Positions 9,004-17,233 of a DNA stretch of 64,000 nucleotides are shown piece after piece; position 1 is the first letter of the stretch, and each line of letters starts with the position of its first letter. The translations under genes and the position numbers were made by a program. This DNA is from Haloplanus sp. XH21. GTDB taxonomy: Archaea; Halobacteriota; Halobacteria; Halobacteriales; Haloferacaceae. The notes beneath the pieces were generated by a model that saw only the letters and a list, made by a program, of their open reading frames with translations, made no database searches and was not told the origin of the DNA. The stretch covers positions 186,001-250,000 of the forward strand of contig NZ_JALLPL010000001.1 of assembly GCF_023276355.1 (NCBI RefSeq), written 5' to 3'.

Positions 9004-9492
9004 CTACCGATCCAGATACTCCTGCTGAACCGCCACCACGTCCGCCGAGTCGTCGCAGTCGGCGTACCGGCGCAGGGGTTCGTCGTTGAGTTCGAGAAAC
9101 GTCTCGCCCCACGTGAACTTCGAGAGAATGCGCTCGGCGTGGGAGCGGTGGCCGAGGATGACGAGGCCGGCCGCCAGTGCTTCGACGGTCGTGAGTTGGA
9201 ACGGGTTGCCGAAGTTGACGGGATTGGCTGCGACCAGATAGGGGAGCGCGCGGTGGTCGCCGGGGAGAGAAAAGCGCGCCTCGCCGGCCGACTCCCACGA
9301 GCAGTCGAGGGCCACGAGCGTCTCCGTCGCGTCGGCGGGCGAGAGCGCCTGCTCCGCGTGGGGGTTGAGTACGACCCCGTACGGCGTCGCGCGGTCCGAC
9401 CGGTGAAGGGTCGCGAGGTCGAACCGGGCGAGTTTGCGGGCCGTGCATTTCTCGGGGTCGTCGTCGCCCGCGTAGCGCACGTGCAGATCCAC
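9004..9492 (-). CDS. tsr3: Tsr3-type rRNA aminocarboxypropyltransferase (DUF367)
   Basis: Tsr3 transfers the aminocarboxypropyl group of S-adenosylmethionine to a hypermodified uridine of small-subunit rRNA, a late ribosome-maturation step. The 162-residue protein shows the family core: [42 protein letters not shown] and [11 protein letters not shown]. Its length is normal for archaeal Tsr3, and the N terminus ([20 protein letters not shown]) matches the family start. Confidence 0.92.
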   Translation of the reverse strand: MDLHVRYAGDDDPEKCTARKLARFDLATLHRSDRATPYGVVLNPHAEQALSPADATETLVALDCSWESAGEARFSLPGDHRALPYLVAANPVNFGNPFQLTTVEALAAGLVILGHRSHAERILSKFTWGETFLELNDEPLRRYADCDDSADVVAVQQEYLDR

Positions 9493-9622
9493 GCCGGAAC
9501 CAGGCGGTCGACGGCCAAAAGCACCGCGTTCGTGGACGTATTCGGTGCAGTCGCCGAAAGCATCCGACCGCGGCCGCGCTCGAGGGGGGAATGGTTTTCC
9601 CGGTCGGCGCGCACGGAAGCGT

Positions 9623-9973
9623 ATGAACGAGTCGGACGCCGAGGACGCCGAAGCGACGGTTCGCGCCTTCTACGCCGCCATCGACGACGGCGCGTACGAC
9701 CGTCTCCGGGAACTGCTCGCTCCCGAGTTCGTCCACCACCGGCCCGACCGAACGCTCGACGGCCGCGAGCGATTCGTCCGGTTCATGCGCGAGGAGCGCC
9801 CCCGGACCGACACCGAGCACGTCGTCGAGGCAGTGGCGGTGGCCGCGGACAGGGAAACGGTGTTCGTCCGCGGGCTGCTGCGGGCGGCCGACGGCGAGAC
9901 GCTGTTCGGGTTCGTGGACGTCCACCGAGTCGGCACGGCGGGCATCGAGGCGTTGTCGACCTACACGAAGTAG
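9623..9973 (+). CDS. SnoaL-like/NTF2-fold protein
   Basis: A 116-residue protein with the alpha+beta cone pattern of SnoaL-like and ester-cyclase relatives: [26 protein letters not shown], then alternating strands ending [16 protein letters not shown]. Such proteins bind small hydrophobic ligands or act as small isomerases or hydrolases. No specific substrate can be named. The frame opens 26 codons earlier, but the ATG at 9623 starts the acidic haloarchaeal sequence. Confidence 0.78.
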   Translation: MNESDAEDAEATVRAFYAAIDDGAYDRLRELLAPEFVHHRPDRTLDGRERFVRFMREERPRTDTEHVVEAVAVAADRETVFVRGLLRAADGETLFGFVDVHRVGTAGIEALSTYTK

Positions 9974-10005
9974 CCGCGGGGCGAGTCAGACCGTTTGCGG
10001 GAGTG

Positions 10006-11391
10006 TCAGTCCCTCTCGCCGGCACCGACCGCGCTCTCGCCAACCTTCTCGTGGCCCTCGATGACCTCCTTGCCGCCCATGTACGGCCGGAGCGCCTCGG
10101 GCACGGTGACGGTGCCGTCGTCGTTCTGGTAATACTCGAGAATGGCGACCATCACGCGGCCGACGGCGGTGCCGGAGGCGTTGAGCGTGTGGAGATACTC
10201 CGCCGACTCGTGGCGCTCGGGGCGGTACCGGAGGCCCGCGCGCCGAGCCTGGAAGTCCTCGAAGTTCGAGGCGCTGGAGACTTCGAGCCACCGGCCGCCG
10301 CGGTCGGGACCGTCCTCGGCGTCGGTGCCGGGCGCCCACACTTCGATGTCGTAGGTCTTGGCGGAGGCGAAGGTGAGGTCGCCGGTACAGAGCGTCAGGA
10401 TGCGGTAGGGGAGACCGAGACGACGGAGAACTTCCTCGGCCTCGTCGACGAGTCCGTCGAGGCGGTCGTAGCTCTCGGCCGGGTCGACGAAGTTGACGAG
10501 TTCCACCTTGTTGAACTGGTGGACGCGGACGATGCCCCGGGTCTCCGTCCCGTGCTCGCCCGCCTCGCGCCGGAAGTTGGGAGTGTACGCCTGGTGTTTC
10601 AGCGGCAGGTCGTCGCTGAGCAGGATGTCGTCGGCGTACATGTTGGTGACGGGCACCTCGGCGGTGGGGCAGAGCCAGAGGTCGTCGTCGTCGTAGTCCT
10701 CGGTCTCCTCGCCGCCGATGCGGTAGGCGTCCTCCGCGAACTTGGGGAGTTGGCCGGTCCCCTCCATCGACGTGGATTTGACCGGAATGGGGGGAAAGAG
10801 ATCAACGTAGCCCTGGTCGCGGTGGACATCCATCATGAACTGGATGAGCGCGTGTTCGAGGCGGGCGCCCGCCCCCTTCAGGAAGTAAAAGCCCGCGCCC
10901 GTGGTCTTGGCGCCGCGTTGCTCGTCGATGATGTCGAGGTCCTCGCCGAGGTCGTAGTGGGGCGTCACCGTGTCGGGCAGGTCACGCAGATCGTCGAAGC
11001 CGTGGCGCCGCGTTTCGACGTTATCGCTCTCGTCCTCGCCGACCGGCACGTCGTCGTGGGGGACGTTCGGGAGTTCCATCAGCCGCGATTCGAGTTCCGA
11101 TTCGAGTTCGTCGGCCCGGGATTCGACCTCCGCCAGACGCTCTTTGAGTTCCTGCGAGCGCTCGATGGCCTCCTCGGCCTCGGCCTCCTTGCCCTCCGAT
11201 TTCAGTTGGCCGATGCGCTCGCTCACCTGGTTGCGCTCGTGGCGGAGGTCGTCGCCCTCGCTCTTGAGCGACCGCCACTCCTCGTCGATCTCCAGCAGTC
11301 GGTCGAGATCGACGCCGTCGGCCATCCCCCGATCCTCGAGGGTCCGACGCACCACGTCCGGATTCTCGCGGAAATACTGCCTGCTGAGCAT
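10006..11391 (-). CDS. serS: Seryl-tRNA synthetase
   Basis: A 461-residue class II synthetase that charges tRNA-Ser and tRNA-Sec-type acceptors. Residues 1-110 form the long antiparallel coiled-coil arm, rich in Glu/Arg. The catalytic domain follows with FYFLKGAGARLEHAL, a TAEVPVTN segment, FRREAGEHGTETRGIVRVHQF (motif 2 region) and LNASGTAVGRVMVAILE (motif 3). It is the common SerRS type, not the rare methanogen form. The start MLSRQYFRENPD at 11391 is the conserved N terminus; the longer frame crosses the divergent hydrolase gene. Confidence 0.96.
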   Translation of the reverse strand: MLSRQYFRENPDVVRRTLEDRGMADGVDLDRLLEIDEEWRSLKSEGDDLRHERNQVSERIGQLKSEGKEAEAEEAIERSQELKERLAEVESRADELESELESRLMELPNVPHDDVPVGEDESDNVETRRHGFDDLRDLPDTVTPHYDLGEDLDIIDEQRGAKTTGAGFYFLKGAGARLEHALIQFMMDVHRDQGYVDLFPPIPVKSTSMEGTGQLPKFAEDAYRIGGEETEDYDDDDLWLCPTAEVPVTNMYADDILLSDDLPLKHQAYTPNFRREAGEHGTETRGIVRVHQFNKVELVNFVDPAESYDRLDGLVDEAEEVLRRLGLPYRILTLCTGDLTFASAKTYDIEVWAPGTDAEDGPDRGGRWLEVSSASNFEDFQARRAGLRYRPERHESAEYLHTLNASGTAVGRVMVAILEYYQNDDGTVTVPEALRPYMGGKEVIEGHEKVGESAVGAGERD

Positions 11392-11472
11392 TTGCCAGGG
11401 TTTCTCGCGGACGCGACAAAACCGTGTCGGGACTGTCCGAACGCTTTTCACCGACGACGACGGCGTTCGATC

Positions 11473-12378
11473 ATGGCTATCGGCGACCTCACTGCCGTCT
11501 CCGACGACACCGACTGCTACTACGTCGATGTCGGCGCGTTCGACGTGCCGGGCTACGGCTCCGTCTACCTCCTCGACGCGGAACGACCCGCCGTCGTCGA
11601 CACCGGCCTCGGCACCAACGTCGACCGCGTCGTCGGCGCACTCGACGAACTCGGTATCGACGCTCTGGACACCATCCTGACGACGCACGTCCACCTCGAC
11701 CACGCCGGCGGCGCCGGACACCTGCTCGATCACTACCCCGACGCGACGGTCCTGTCCCACGACATCGGCGTTCCACACCTGATCGACCCCTCGAAACTGG
11801 TCGCGGGGACGAAAGCGGCCGTCGCCGAACAGTGGAAATACTACGTCGACCCGAAACCCGTGCCCGAGGACCGGATCGAGGGGATCGAGGGCGGCGACAC
11901 CGTCGACCTCGGCGACCACCGCCTCGACGTGGTCCACGCGCCGGGCCACGCCCCCCATCAGGTCATGTTCCACGACCGAACCGACGACGTGCTCTTTACG
12001 GGCGACGCGGCGGGCATCCGACCGCCCGCCGAGGAGTCACTGTTCCCGACGTCGCCGCCGGTGAACTTCGATCTGGAGACGTGTCTCGACGACGCGGCGA
12101 CAGTCGCCGACCGAAACCCCGAGACCATCTGTTTCGGCCACTTCGGCGACGCGGCGTTCTCTCCCGATCTGATGGACGAGTACGGCGACATCCTCACCGA
12201 CTGGGTGGAGCAGGTGCGCGAGAAACGGGGAGAACTCGGCGACGACGACGCCGTCATCGAGCATTTCGCGGAGACGGCCGAACCGATCGAGCCGTGGGGG
12301 GAACGAAAGACGAAAGCCGAACACCGCCTCAACGTCCGGGGCGCCCTCGGCTACCTCGACCACATCGGCAGAAAGTGA
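11473..12378 (+). CDS. Metallo-beta-lactamase-fold hydrolase
   Basis: A 301-residue MBL-fold protein. The metal motif THVHLDHAGG lies at residues ~74-83, followed by APGHAPHQ, FTGDAAG and CFGHFGD, so all usual zinc ligands are present. A C-terminal helical extension (from DEYGDILTDWVEQ) is typical of haloarchaeal members. The family includes glyoxalase-II-like thioesterases and lactonases; the substrate is unknown. The start at 11473 follows closely after the divergent serS promoter region. Confidence 0.88.
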   Translation: MAIGDLTAVSDDTDCYYVDVGAFDVPGYGSVYLLDAERPAVVDTGLGTNVDRVVGALDELGIDALDTILTTHVHLDHAGGAGHLLDHYPDATVLSHDIGVPHLIDPSKLVAGTKAAVAEQWKYYVDPKPVPEDRIEGIEGGDTVDLGDHRLDVVHAPGHAPHQVMFHDRTDDVLFTGDAAGIRPPAEESLFPTSPPVNFDLETCLDDAATVADRNPETICFGHFGDAAFSPDLMDEYGDILTDWVEQVREKRGELGDDDAVIEHFAETAEPIEPWGERKTKAEHRLNVRGALGYLDHIGRK

Positions 12379-12489
12379 TCGTTCGTGGCGTTATATCGCG
12401 TGCATAGCAGATCTTATCCAATTTTTCCCGCCCTGACACGGATCGAAACGGCGGGTTTTATCCTCATCGCAGCCATCGTCACGAACACA

Positions 12490-12504
12490 ATGGAGGTGTG
12501 CTGA
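12490..12504 (+). promoter_or_regulatory. Four-codon leader ORF overlapping the antiporter start
   Basis: ATG GAG GTG TGC TGA (codes MEVC) begins at 12490, and its TGA overlaps the antiporter ATG as TGATG. The ribosome-binding site GGAGGTG lies inside this mini-frame. It could couple initiation at the antiporter to ribosomes entering at the first ATG, or it could be chance. No direct evidence of translation. Confidence 0.25.
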
Positions 12505-14369
12505 TGGCCGCCGGCGGTGGGAATCTCATCACGCTGGTCGCGGCCCTCATCGGCGTGGGCGTCGTCGCGCAGATCCTTTCGGACCGGTTCCGGGTGCCGA
12601 GCGTCGTGTTCCTGCTGGCGTCCGGCGTCGTCCTCGGTCCGGAGGTGCTCGGAATCGTCGGCCCCGACTCCTTCGGCAACGCGCTCTCGGCCATCGTCGG
12701 CCTCTCGGTGGCCATCATCGTCTTCGAAGGCGCCTTCCACCTGCGCATCGGCCGGCTCCGTGAGGCGCCGGCGGCGACGTTCAAGCTCGTGACGCTCGGG
12801 GCCGCCATCGCGCTCATCGGCACCGCGGCCGTCGTCCACTACGCCCTCGACGTGAACTGGCTGATCGCCTCGCTCGTCGGCGCGCTCCTGGTCGCGACCG
12901 GTCCGACGGTCATCGCGCCGATCCTGGAAGTGGTGCCGGTGCGAAACCGCGTCGGCACCGCCCTCGAAACCGAGGGGATCGTCAACGACGTGACGGCGGC
13001 GATCCTCGCGGTCGTCATCTTCGAGGCGATCATCGAGGATGTCCACGCGCCGAGCGAACTGTTCGTGCTGTTCGCCCAGCGACTGGGAAGCGGCATCGTC
13101 GTCGGCCTCGCGGTCGCGGCCATCGTCTTCTACGCGCTTCACTACGTCGATCTCTCGCCGGGGAACGCGCCGCAGAACGCGCGGCTGCTGGTGCTGGGTG
13201 GCGCGCTCGTGGCCTACGGCGGGGCCGAGGCAGTCGCCACCGAAGCCGGGATCGCCGCCGCCGCCACCGCGGGCATCATCCTCGGCAACGTCGACGTGCC
13301 CTACGAGGAGGAGATCACGGATTTCAAAGGCGACATCACGCTGATCGTCCTCTCGTTCGTCTTCATTACGCTCGCCGCCCTGCTCCAGTTCGAGTATCTC
13401 CTCGCGCTCGGACTCGGCGGCATACTCGTCGCCGCCGCCGTCGCGCTGGTGATCCGTCCCCTGCTGGTGTTCATCAGCACGGCCGGCGATCGGTTCACTC
13501 GCGGGGAGCGTCTGTTCATGAGCTTCGTCGGCCCGCGGGGGATCATCCCCGCGTCGGTCGCGACGCTGTTCGCCGTCGAGTTCCGGGCACAGGGGATGCC
13601 CGAAGAGGCGAACGTGCTCGTGGGCACCGTCTTCCTCGTGATCTTCCTGACGGTCGCACTGGAGGCTGGCTTCGCCAGACAGATCGCCGAATTCCTGGAC
13701 GTGATACCCATGCGTGTAATCATCATCGGCGCCGGGGACGTGGGGCAGACCCTCGCCCAGCGCCTCGAAGACCGCGGCGAAAACGTCGTCCTCATCGAAG
13801 AGGACGTGAACACCGTAGAGACGGCCCGCAACGCGGGGCTGACCGTCCACCACGGCGACGGCACCGACACCGAGGTGTTGCGCTCGGCGGGCGCCGACAA
13901 CGCCAAGATCGTCGCCACCACGACCGGCGACGACGACGTGAACCTGCTGGTCGCCCAGCTCGCGGAGTCGAAGTTCTCGCCCGAGACCATCCTCGCCCGC
14001 GTGAACAACCCCGCCAACGTGGACGCCTTCGAGGACCTGGGCGTCCGCGCCATCTCCGCCGTGGACGCGACGGCGATGGCCTTCGACGACTACATCGAAC
14101 GGCCCGCGCTCGTCAACTGGATGAGCGAGATCGGAGAGGAAGGCGAAGTCCAAGAGATCGAGGTGACCTCGGAGGACCTCATCGGCAAGTCCATCGCCGA
14201 AATCGGCCCGGATCTCCCGCCGCGCAGCCTGATCGCGCTCGTCTCCCGCGACGGCGAGACGATCGTCCCCGACGGCGACTGCGTCCTCGAACGCGGTGAC
14301 CGAATCACCGTCATCGGCGACGACGAGTCGGTGATGGAGGCGCTGTCGTTCGCCCACCCCGACGAGTAA
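12504..14369 (+). CDS. Cation/proton antiporter (CPA family) with C-terminal TrkA domains
   Basis: A 621-residue protein in two parts. Residues 1-395 form about 12-13 membrane segments of a sodium (or potassium)/proton exchanger, including VATGPTVIAPIL and the acidic ETEGIVNDVTAA motif of the ion path. From residue ~405 a TrkA_N nucleotide-binding domain begins (VIIIGAGDVGQTLAQRL), then a TrkA_C domain ending GDDESVMEALSFA. NAD(H) or a nucleotide bound there probably gates the antiporter. A GGAGGTG ribosome-binding site at 12492-12498 precedes the ATG at 12504. Confidence 0.92.
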   Translation: MAAGGGNLITLVAALIGVGVVAQILSDRFRVPSVVFLLASGVVLGPEVLGIVGPDSFGNALSAIVGLSVAIIVFEGAFHLRIGRLREAPAATFKLVTLGAAIALIGTAAVVHYALDVNWLIASLVGALLVATGPTVIAPILEVVPVRNRVGTALETEGIVNDVTAAILAVVIFEAIIEDVHAPSELFVLFAQRLGSGIVVGLAVAAIVFYALHYVDLSPGNAPQNARLLVLGGALVAYGGAEAVATEAGIAAAATAGIILGNVDVPYEEEITDFKGDITLIVLSFVFITLAALLQFEYLLALGLGGILVAAAVALVIRPLLVFISTAGDRFTRGERLFMSFVGPRGIIPASVATLFAVEFRAQGMPEEANVLVGTVFLVIFLTVALEAGFARQIAEFLDVIPMRVIIIGAGDVGQTLAQRLEDRGENVVLIEEDVNTVETARNAGLTVHHGDGTDTEVLRSAGADNAKIVATTTGDDDVNLLVAQLAESKFSPETILARVNNPANVDAFEDLGVRAISAVDATAMAFDDYIERPALVNWMSEIGEEGEVQEIEVTSEDLIGKSIAEIGPDLPPRSLIALVSRDGETIVPDGDCVLERGDRITVIGDDESVMEALSFAHPDE

Positions 14370-14453
14370 CGCCGAGCGAGCGGGCAGCGCTCGGGGCGCC
14401 CGCTATCAGTCGTTCCGACGACCTTAAACGGCTGCCACGAGAACAGCGTAGGG

Positions 14454-15821
14454 ATGACTGATCCGGCTCTCGAAGTCGTTGAGTTCCTCCTCACAGCCCA
14501 CGTCTATACGGACGACCGATCTCTCGAGGAGAGCGACCTGCCGCCGCGATTCCGGCGGGTCTTCTGGGCCGACGAGGACGACACCGACGACGCCGACGAC
14601 GACATGCCAACGGGTGGGATCGAACGACCGCTCGTCGTTACCGAGCGCACCGCGCGCCAGGCGACGGGCGTCGAACACCCGTGGGACGCCGTGTCAGACC
14701 TGCTGTTCACGGAGCAGGAGAACTTCTCCGGCCGCATCTCGCTGACACAGCCCGACATGGCCATCGACTGGGTGGTCGAACGGGCCGACCGCGAACGCAT
14801 CGCCACCAACCCGACGCTCGCGTCCGTCGTCGCCGACCGTGACGATGTCGACGTGACGCTCGAAGAGGCACGGGAACAGACCCGCCCGATCCACGCCGAC
14901 CGGGTGTGGATCGACAGCCTCCTCGACGCCTACTTCGACGAGGAGGAGGACGCCGAGATGCTCGATCTGGTCCAGGTGCGCGCCCCAGAGGAGATCGAGA
15001 TGACGCTCGACGACCTCGTGCTCACCGAGGACCAGGAAGGCGAGATCCAGAAGATCGTCAAGGCGATCGAACACCGGGAGTATCTGGCCGAGATCGGCCT
15101 GCGCGAGATCGGCAAACTCCTCTTCGTCGGACCACCGGGCACCGGGAAAACCACCGCAACGCGCGCACTGGCGCACGAACTCGGCCTGCCCTTCGTCGAG
15201 GTGAAGCTGTCGATGATCACCAGCCAGTATCTCGGTGAGACGGCGAAAAACGTCGAGAAGACCTTCGAGGTGGCCAAACGCCTCTCGCCGTGTATTCTCT
15301 TCATCGACGAGTTCGACTCGGTCGCCAAAACCCGACGGTCGGACGAACACGCCGCGCTCAAGCGGGCGGTCAACACCCTCCTAAAGAGCATCGACGACAT
15401 CAGCCTCATCCGCGACGAGGTGTTGCTGATCGGCGCGACCAACCACCCCGACCAGCTCGACGCGGCGGCGTGGCGACGCTTCGACGAAATCGTCAACTTC
15501 CCCAAGCCCGATCGGCAGATGCGCGCCGACATCCTCGAGGTGATCACCCGGCGGATGGACATCGCCGAGTTCGATCCGCAGGCGGTCGCGGAGCGCACCG
15601 AGGGCCTCACGGGGAGCGACCTGCGGATGGTGCTGCGGGAGGCCGTCCTCGAAGCCCTCACCGAGGAGCGCACGGCGCTCACGCAGGCGGACATCCTCGA
15701 CGCTGTCGACGACTTCGAGGAGCGGGACAACCTCAAGAACATGGACATGATCGACGGCGACGCCGACGCCCTCGTCGCGGGCGACGGCGGCCACGATCAC
15801 GACCACGACCACGATCACTGA
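14454..15821 (+). CDS. AAA+ ATPase with His/Asp-rich C-terminal tail
   Basis: A 455-residue protein. The N-terminal ~185 residues are acidic and specific to haloarchaea. The AAA+ module has Walker A GPPGTGKTT near 226, Walker B LFIDEFDS near 282, sensor GATNHPDQLD, and a C-terminal lid with GLTGSDLRMVLREA. It resembles ATPases of the FtsH/26S-regulatory class but lacks a protease domain, so it is likely a remodelling ATPase of unknown target. The last ten residues alternate His and Asp (HDHDHDHDH), a possible metal-binding tail. Confidence 0.88.
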   Translation: MTDPALEVVEFLLTAHVYTDDRSLEESDLPPRFRRVFWADEDDTDDADDDMPTGGIERPLVVTERTARQATGVEHPWDAVSDLLFTEQENFSGRISLTQPDMAIDWVVERADRERIATNPTLASVVADRDDVDVTLEEAREQTRPIHADRVWIDSLLDAYFDEEEDAEMLDLVQVRAPEEIEMTLDDLVLTEDQEGEIQKIVKAIEHREYLAEIGLREIGKLLFVGPPGTGKTTATRALAHELGLPFVEVKLSMITSQYLGETAKNVEKTFEVAKRLSPCILFIDEFDSVAKTRRSDEHAALKRAVNTLLKSIDDISLIRDEVLLIGATNHPDQLDAAAWRRFDEIVNFPKPDRQMRADILEVITRRMDIAEFDPQAVAERTEGLTGSDLRMVLREAVLEALTEERTALTQADILDAVDDFEERDNLKNMDMIDGDADALVAGDGGHDHDHDHDH

Positions 15822-15830
15822 GCGACCTAC

Positions 15831-16037
15831 TTACGCGCGCTCGTCTGTCCAGACCGGGCGATAGGACGGCCCCGGCCGGTCGGTCTCCGGACGCAACAGC
15901 GCTGACACCGCGCCAGCGACGGCGAGGAAGGGCAGGATCGGCAGGACGAACAACAGGCACAACGCCGCGACGGCGTGGCCGATCCGCGCCATGACCAGTT
16001 CCGCGATCGACATGCCGAGCGTTGCTCTCCGGTTCAT
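15831..16037 (-). CDS. Small haloarchaeal membrane protein
   Basis: A 68-residue protein with one long hydrophobic region (IGHAVAALCLLFVLPILPFLAVAGAVSALL), then a basic/acidic tail ending VWTDERA. The ATG at 16037 gives MNRRATLGMSIAELV and is preferred; the upstream ten codons are Pro/Ser-rich. Function unknown. It is convergent with the AAA+ gene. Confidence 0.6.
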   Translation of the reverse strand: MNRRATLGMSIAELVMARIGHAVAALCLLFVLPILPFLAVAGAVSALLRPETDRPGPSYRPVWTDERA

Positions 16038-16104
16038 ACTCGGCCGGGCGTGAGGCGGCGAATCCACTACTGCGTTTCGGTCCCGGTGACGGCGCGATCG
16101 CGGC

Positions 16105-17121
16105 TTAGACGTCGAGGACGGCGCGGAACCGGGCCTCGTTTTCCATCATCCGGGCGTAGGCGTCGCCGACCTCGCCGAGGTCGAACGTCTCGACGACGGG
16201 CGTGATCTCCCGGAGGGAACTGAACTCGAGCGTGTCCTGGGAGTCACGGGCGTGTCCGGAGCCCCACCCAGAGACGGAGCCACGGGTGCCGACGAGATGC
16301 TGGACATCGACGGGGACGGACTCGCCGGGGAGACCGACGACGACCACATCGCCGTCGGCGCCGAGACCGCCGACGACGGAGGAGATGGCGTCCGCCGACG
16401 GGGCCGTCGAGAGGACGACCCGTGCCCCACCGAGTTCCTGCAGCGCCTCAGCGGCGTCCGTGTCGCTCGCGTCGACGAAGTGGTCGGCGCCGAGATCGTA
16501 GGCGAGCGACTCCTTCCCCGGACTGCGGGAGATGGCGACGGTTTCGAAGCCGGCCGCGTGGGCGTACTGGATGCCGAGATGGCCGAGGCCACCGACGCCG
16601 ACGACGGCGACCAGGTCGCCGGGCCGGGCGTCGCTGTTCCGGAGGGCGTTGTACGTCGTCACGCCGGCACAGAGGAGGGGTGCCGCGTCGATGGGATCGA
16701 GGTCGTCGGGGACGGCCGCCACCGCTTCGGCGGGGACGGTCGTGTACTCGGCGTAGCCGCCGTCGAAGGTCAGCCCCGTGATGTCGGCGTTCTCACACTG
16801 GAGGAAGTCCCCGCGGCGACACGGTTCACAGGAGAAACAGTGGCCGCCGTGCCACCCGGCGCCGACGCGGTCGCCCTCGCTCCAAGCCGTGACATCGTCG
16901 CCGACGGCGTCGACGCGACCGACGACCTCGTGTCCGGGGATGCGGGGGTAGCTCACGCCGGGGAACGTCCCCTCCTTGACGAAGGCGTCGCTGTGACAGA
17001 CGCCACAGGCGTCGACGGCGATGCGGACCTCGTCCGGGGAGGGAGTGGGAACCGCTCGATCGACGAGTTCGAACTCGGCGCCAGCTTCGGGGATGACGGC
17101 TGCTCGCATCGTCTCTGACAT
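16105..17121 (-). CDS. adh: Zinc-dependent alcohol dehydrogenase (MDR superfamily)
   Basis: A 338-residue medium-chain dehydrogenase. Catalytic zinc motifs are CGVCHSD near residue 40 and PGHEVVG near 62. Structural-zinc cysteines lie in HCFSCEPCRRGDFLQCEN near 92-108. The NAD(P)-binding motif VVGVGGLGHLG is near 174. It is closest in type to the YahK/cinnamyl-alcohol-dehydrogenase group that reduces aldehydes; the natural substrate is unknown. The start at 17121 (MSETMRAAVIPEAG) is preferred over the inner MRAAV at 17109. Confidence 0.92.
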   Translation of the reverse strand: MSETMRAAVIPEAGAEFELVDRAVPTPSPDEVRIAVDACGVCHSDAFVKEGTFPGVSYPRIPGHEVVGRVDAVGDDVTAWSEGDRVGAGWHGGHCFSCEPCRRGDFLQCENADITGLTFDGGYAEYTTVPAEAVAAVPDDLDPIDAAPLLCAGVTTYNALRNSDARPGDLVAVVGVGGLGHLGIQYAHAAGFETVAISRSPGKESLAYDLGADHFVDASDTDAAEALQELGGARVVLSTAPSADAISSVVGGLGADGDVVVVGLPGESVPVDVQHLVGTRGSVSGWGSGHARDSQDTLEFSSLREITPVVETFDLGEVGDAYARMMENEARFRAVLDV

Positions 17122-17233
17122 ACAACCATGAACGGTTCGGACCGGCAAAAAGTCCGGGATCCACCTCCGGTCGGGTCGATAGCAGACAGGTCTAAGAGGA
17201 TCGCAACCGAGGAGAGGGTGTGACGACGATAGT

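Noticed and set aside
8206-11470. Very long plus-strand frame reading into the metallo-hydrolase
   Set aside because: It runs antisense through three supported minus-strand genes (including serS and tsr3). Only the part from 11473 is a real gene.
12414-14357. 647-codon minus-strand frame over the antiporter
   Set aside because: Antisense shadow; Arg/Asp/His-rich with no hydrophobic or catalytic pattern.
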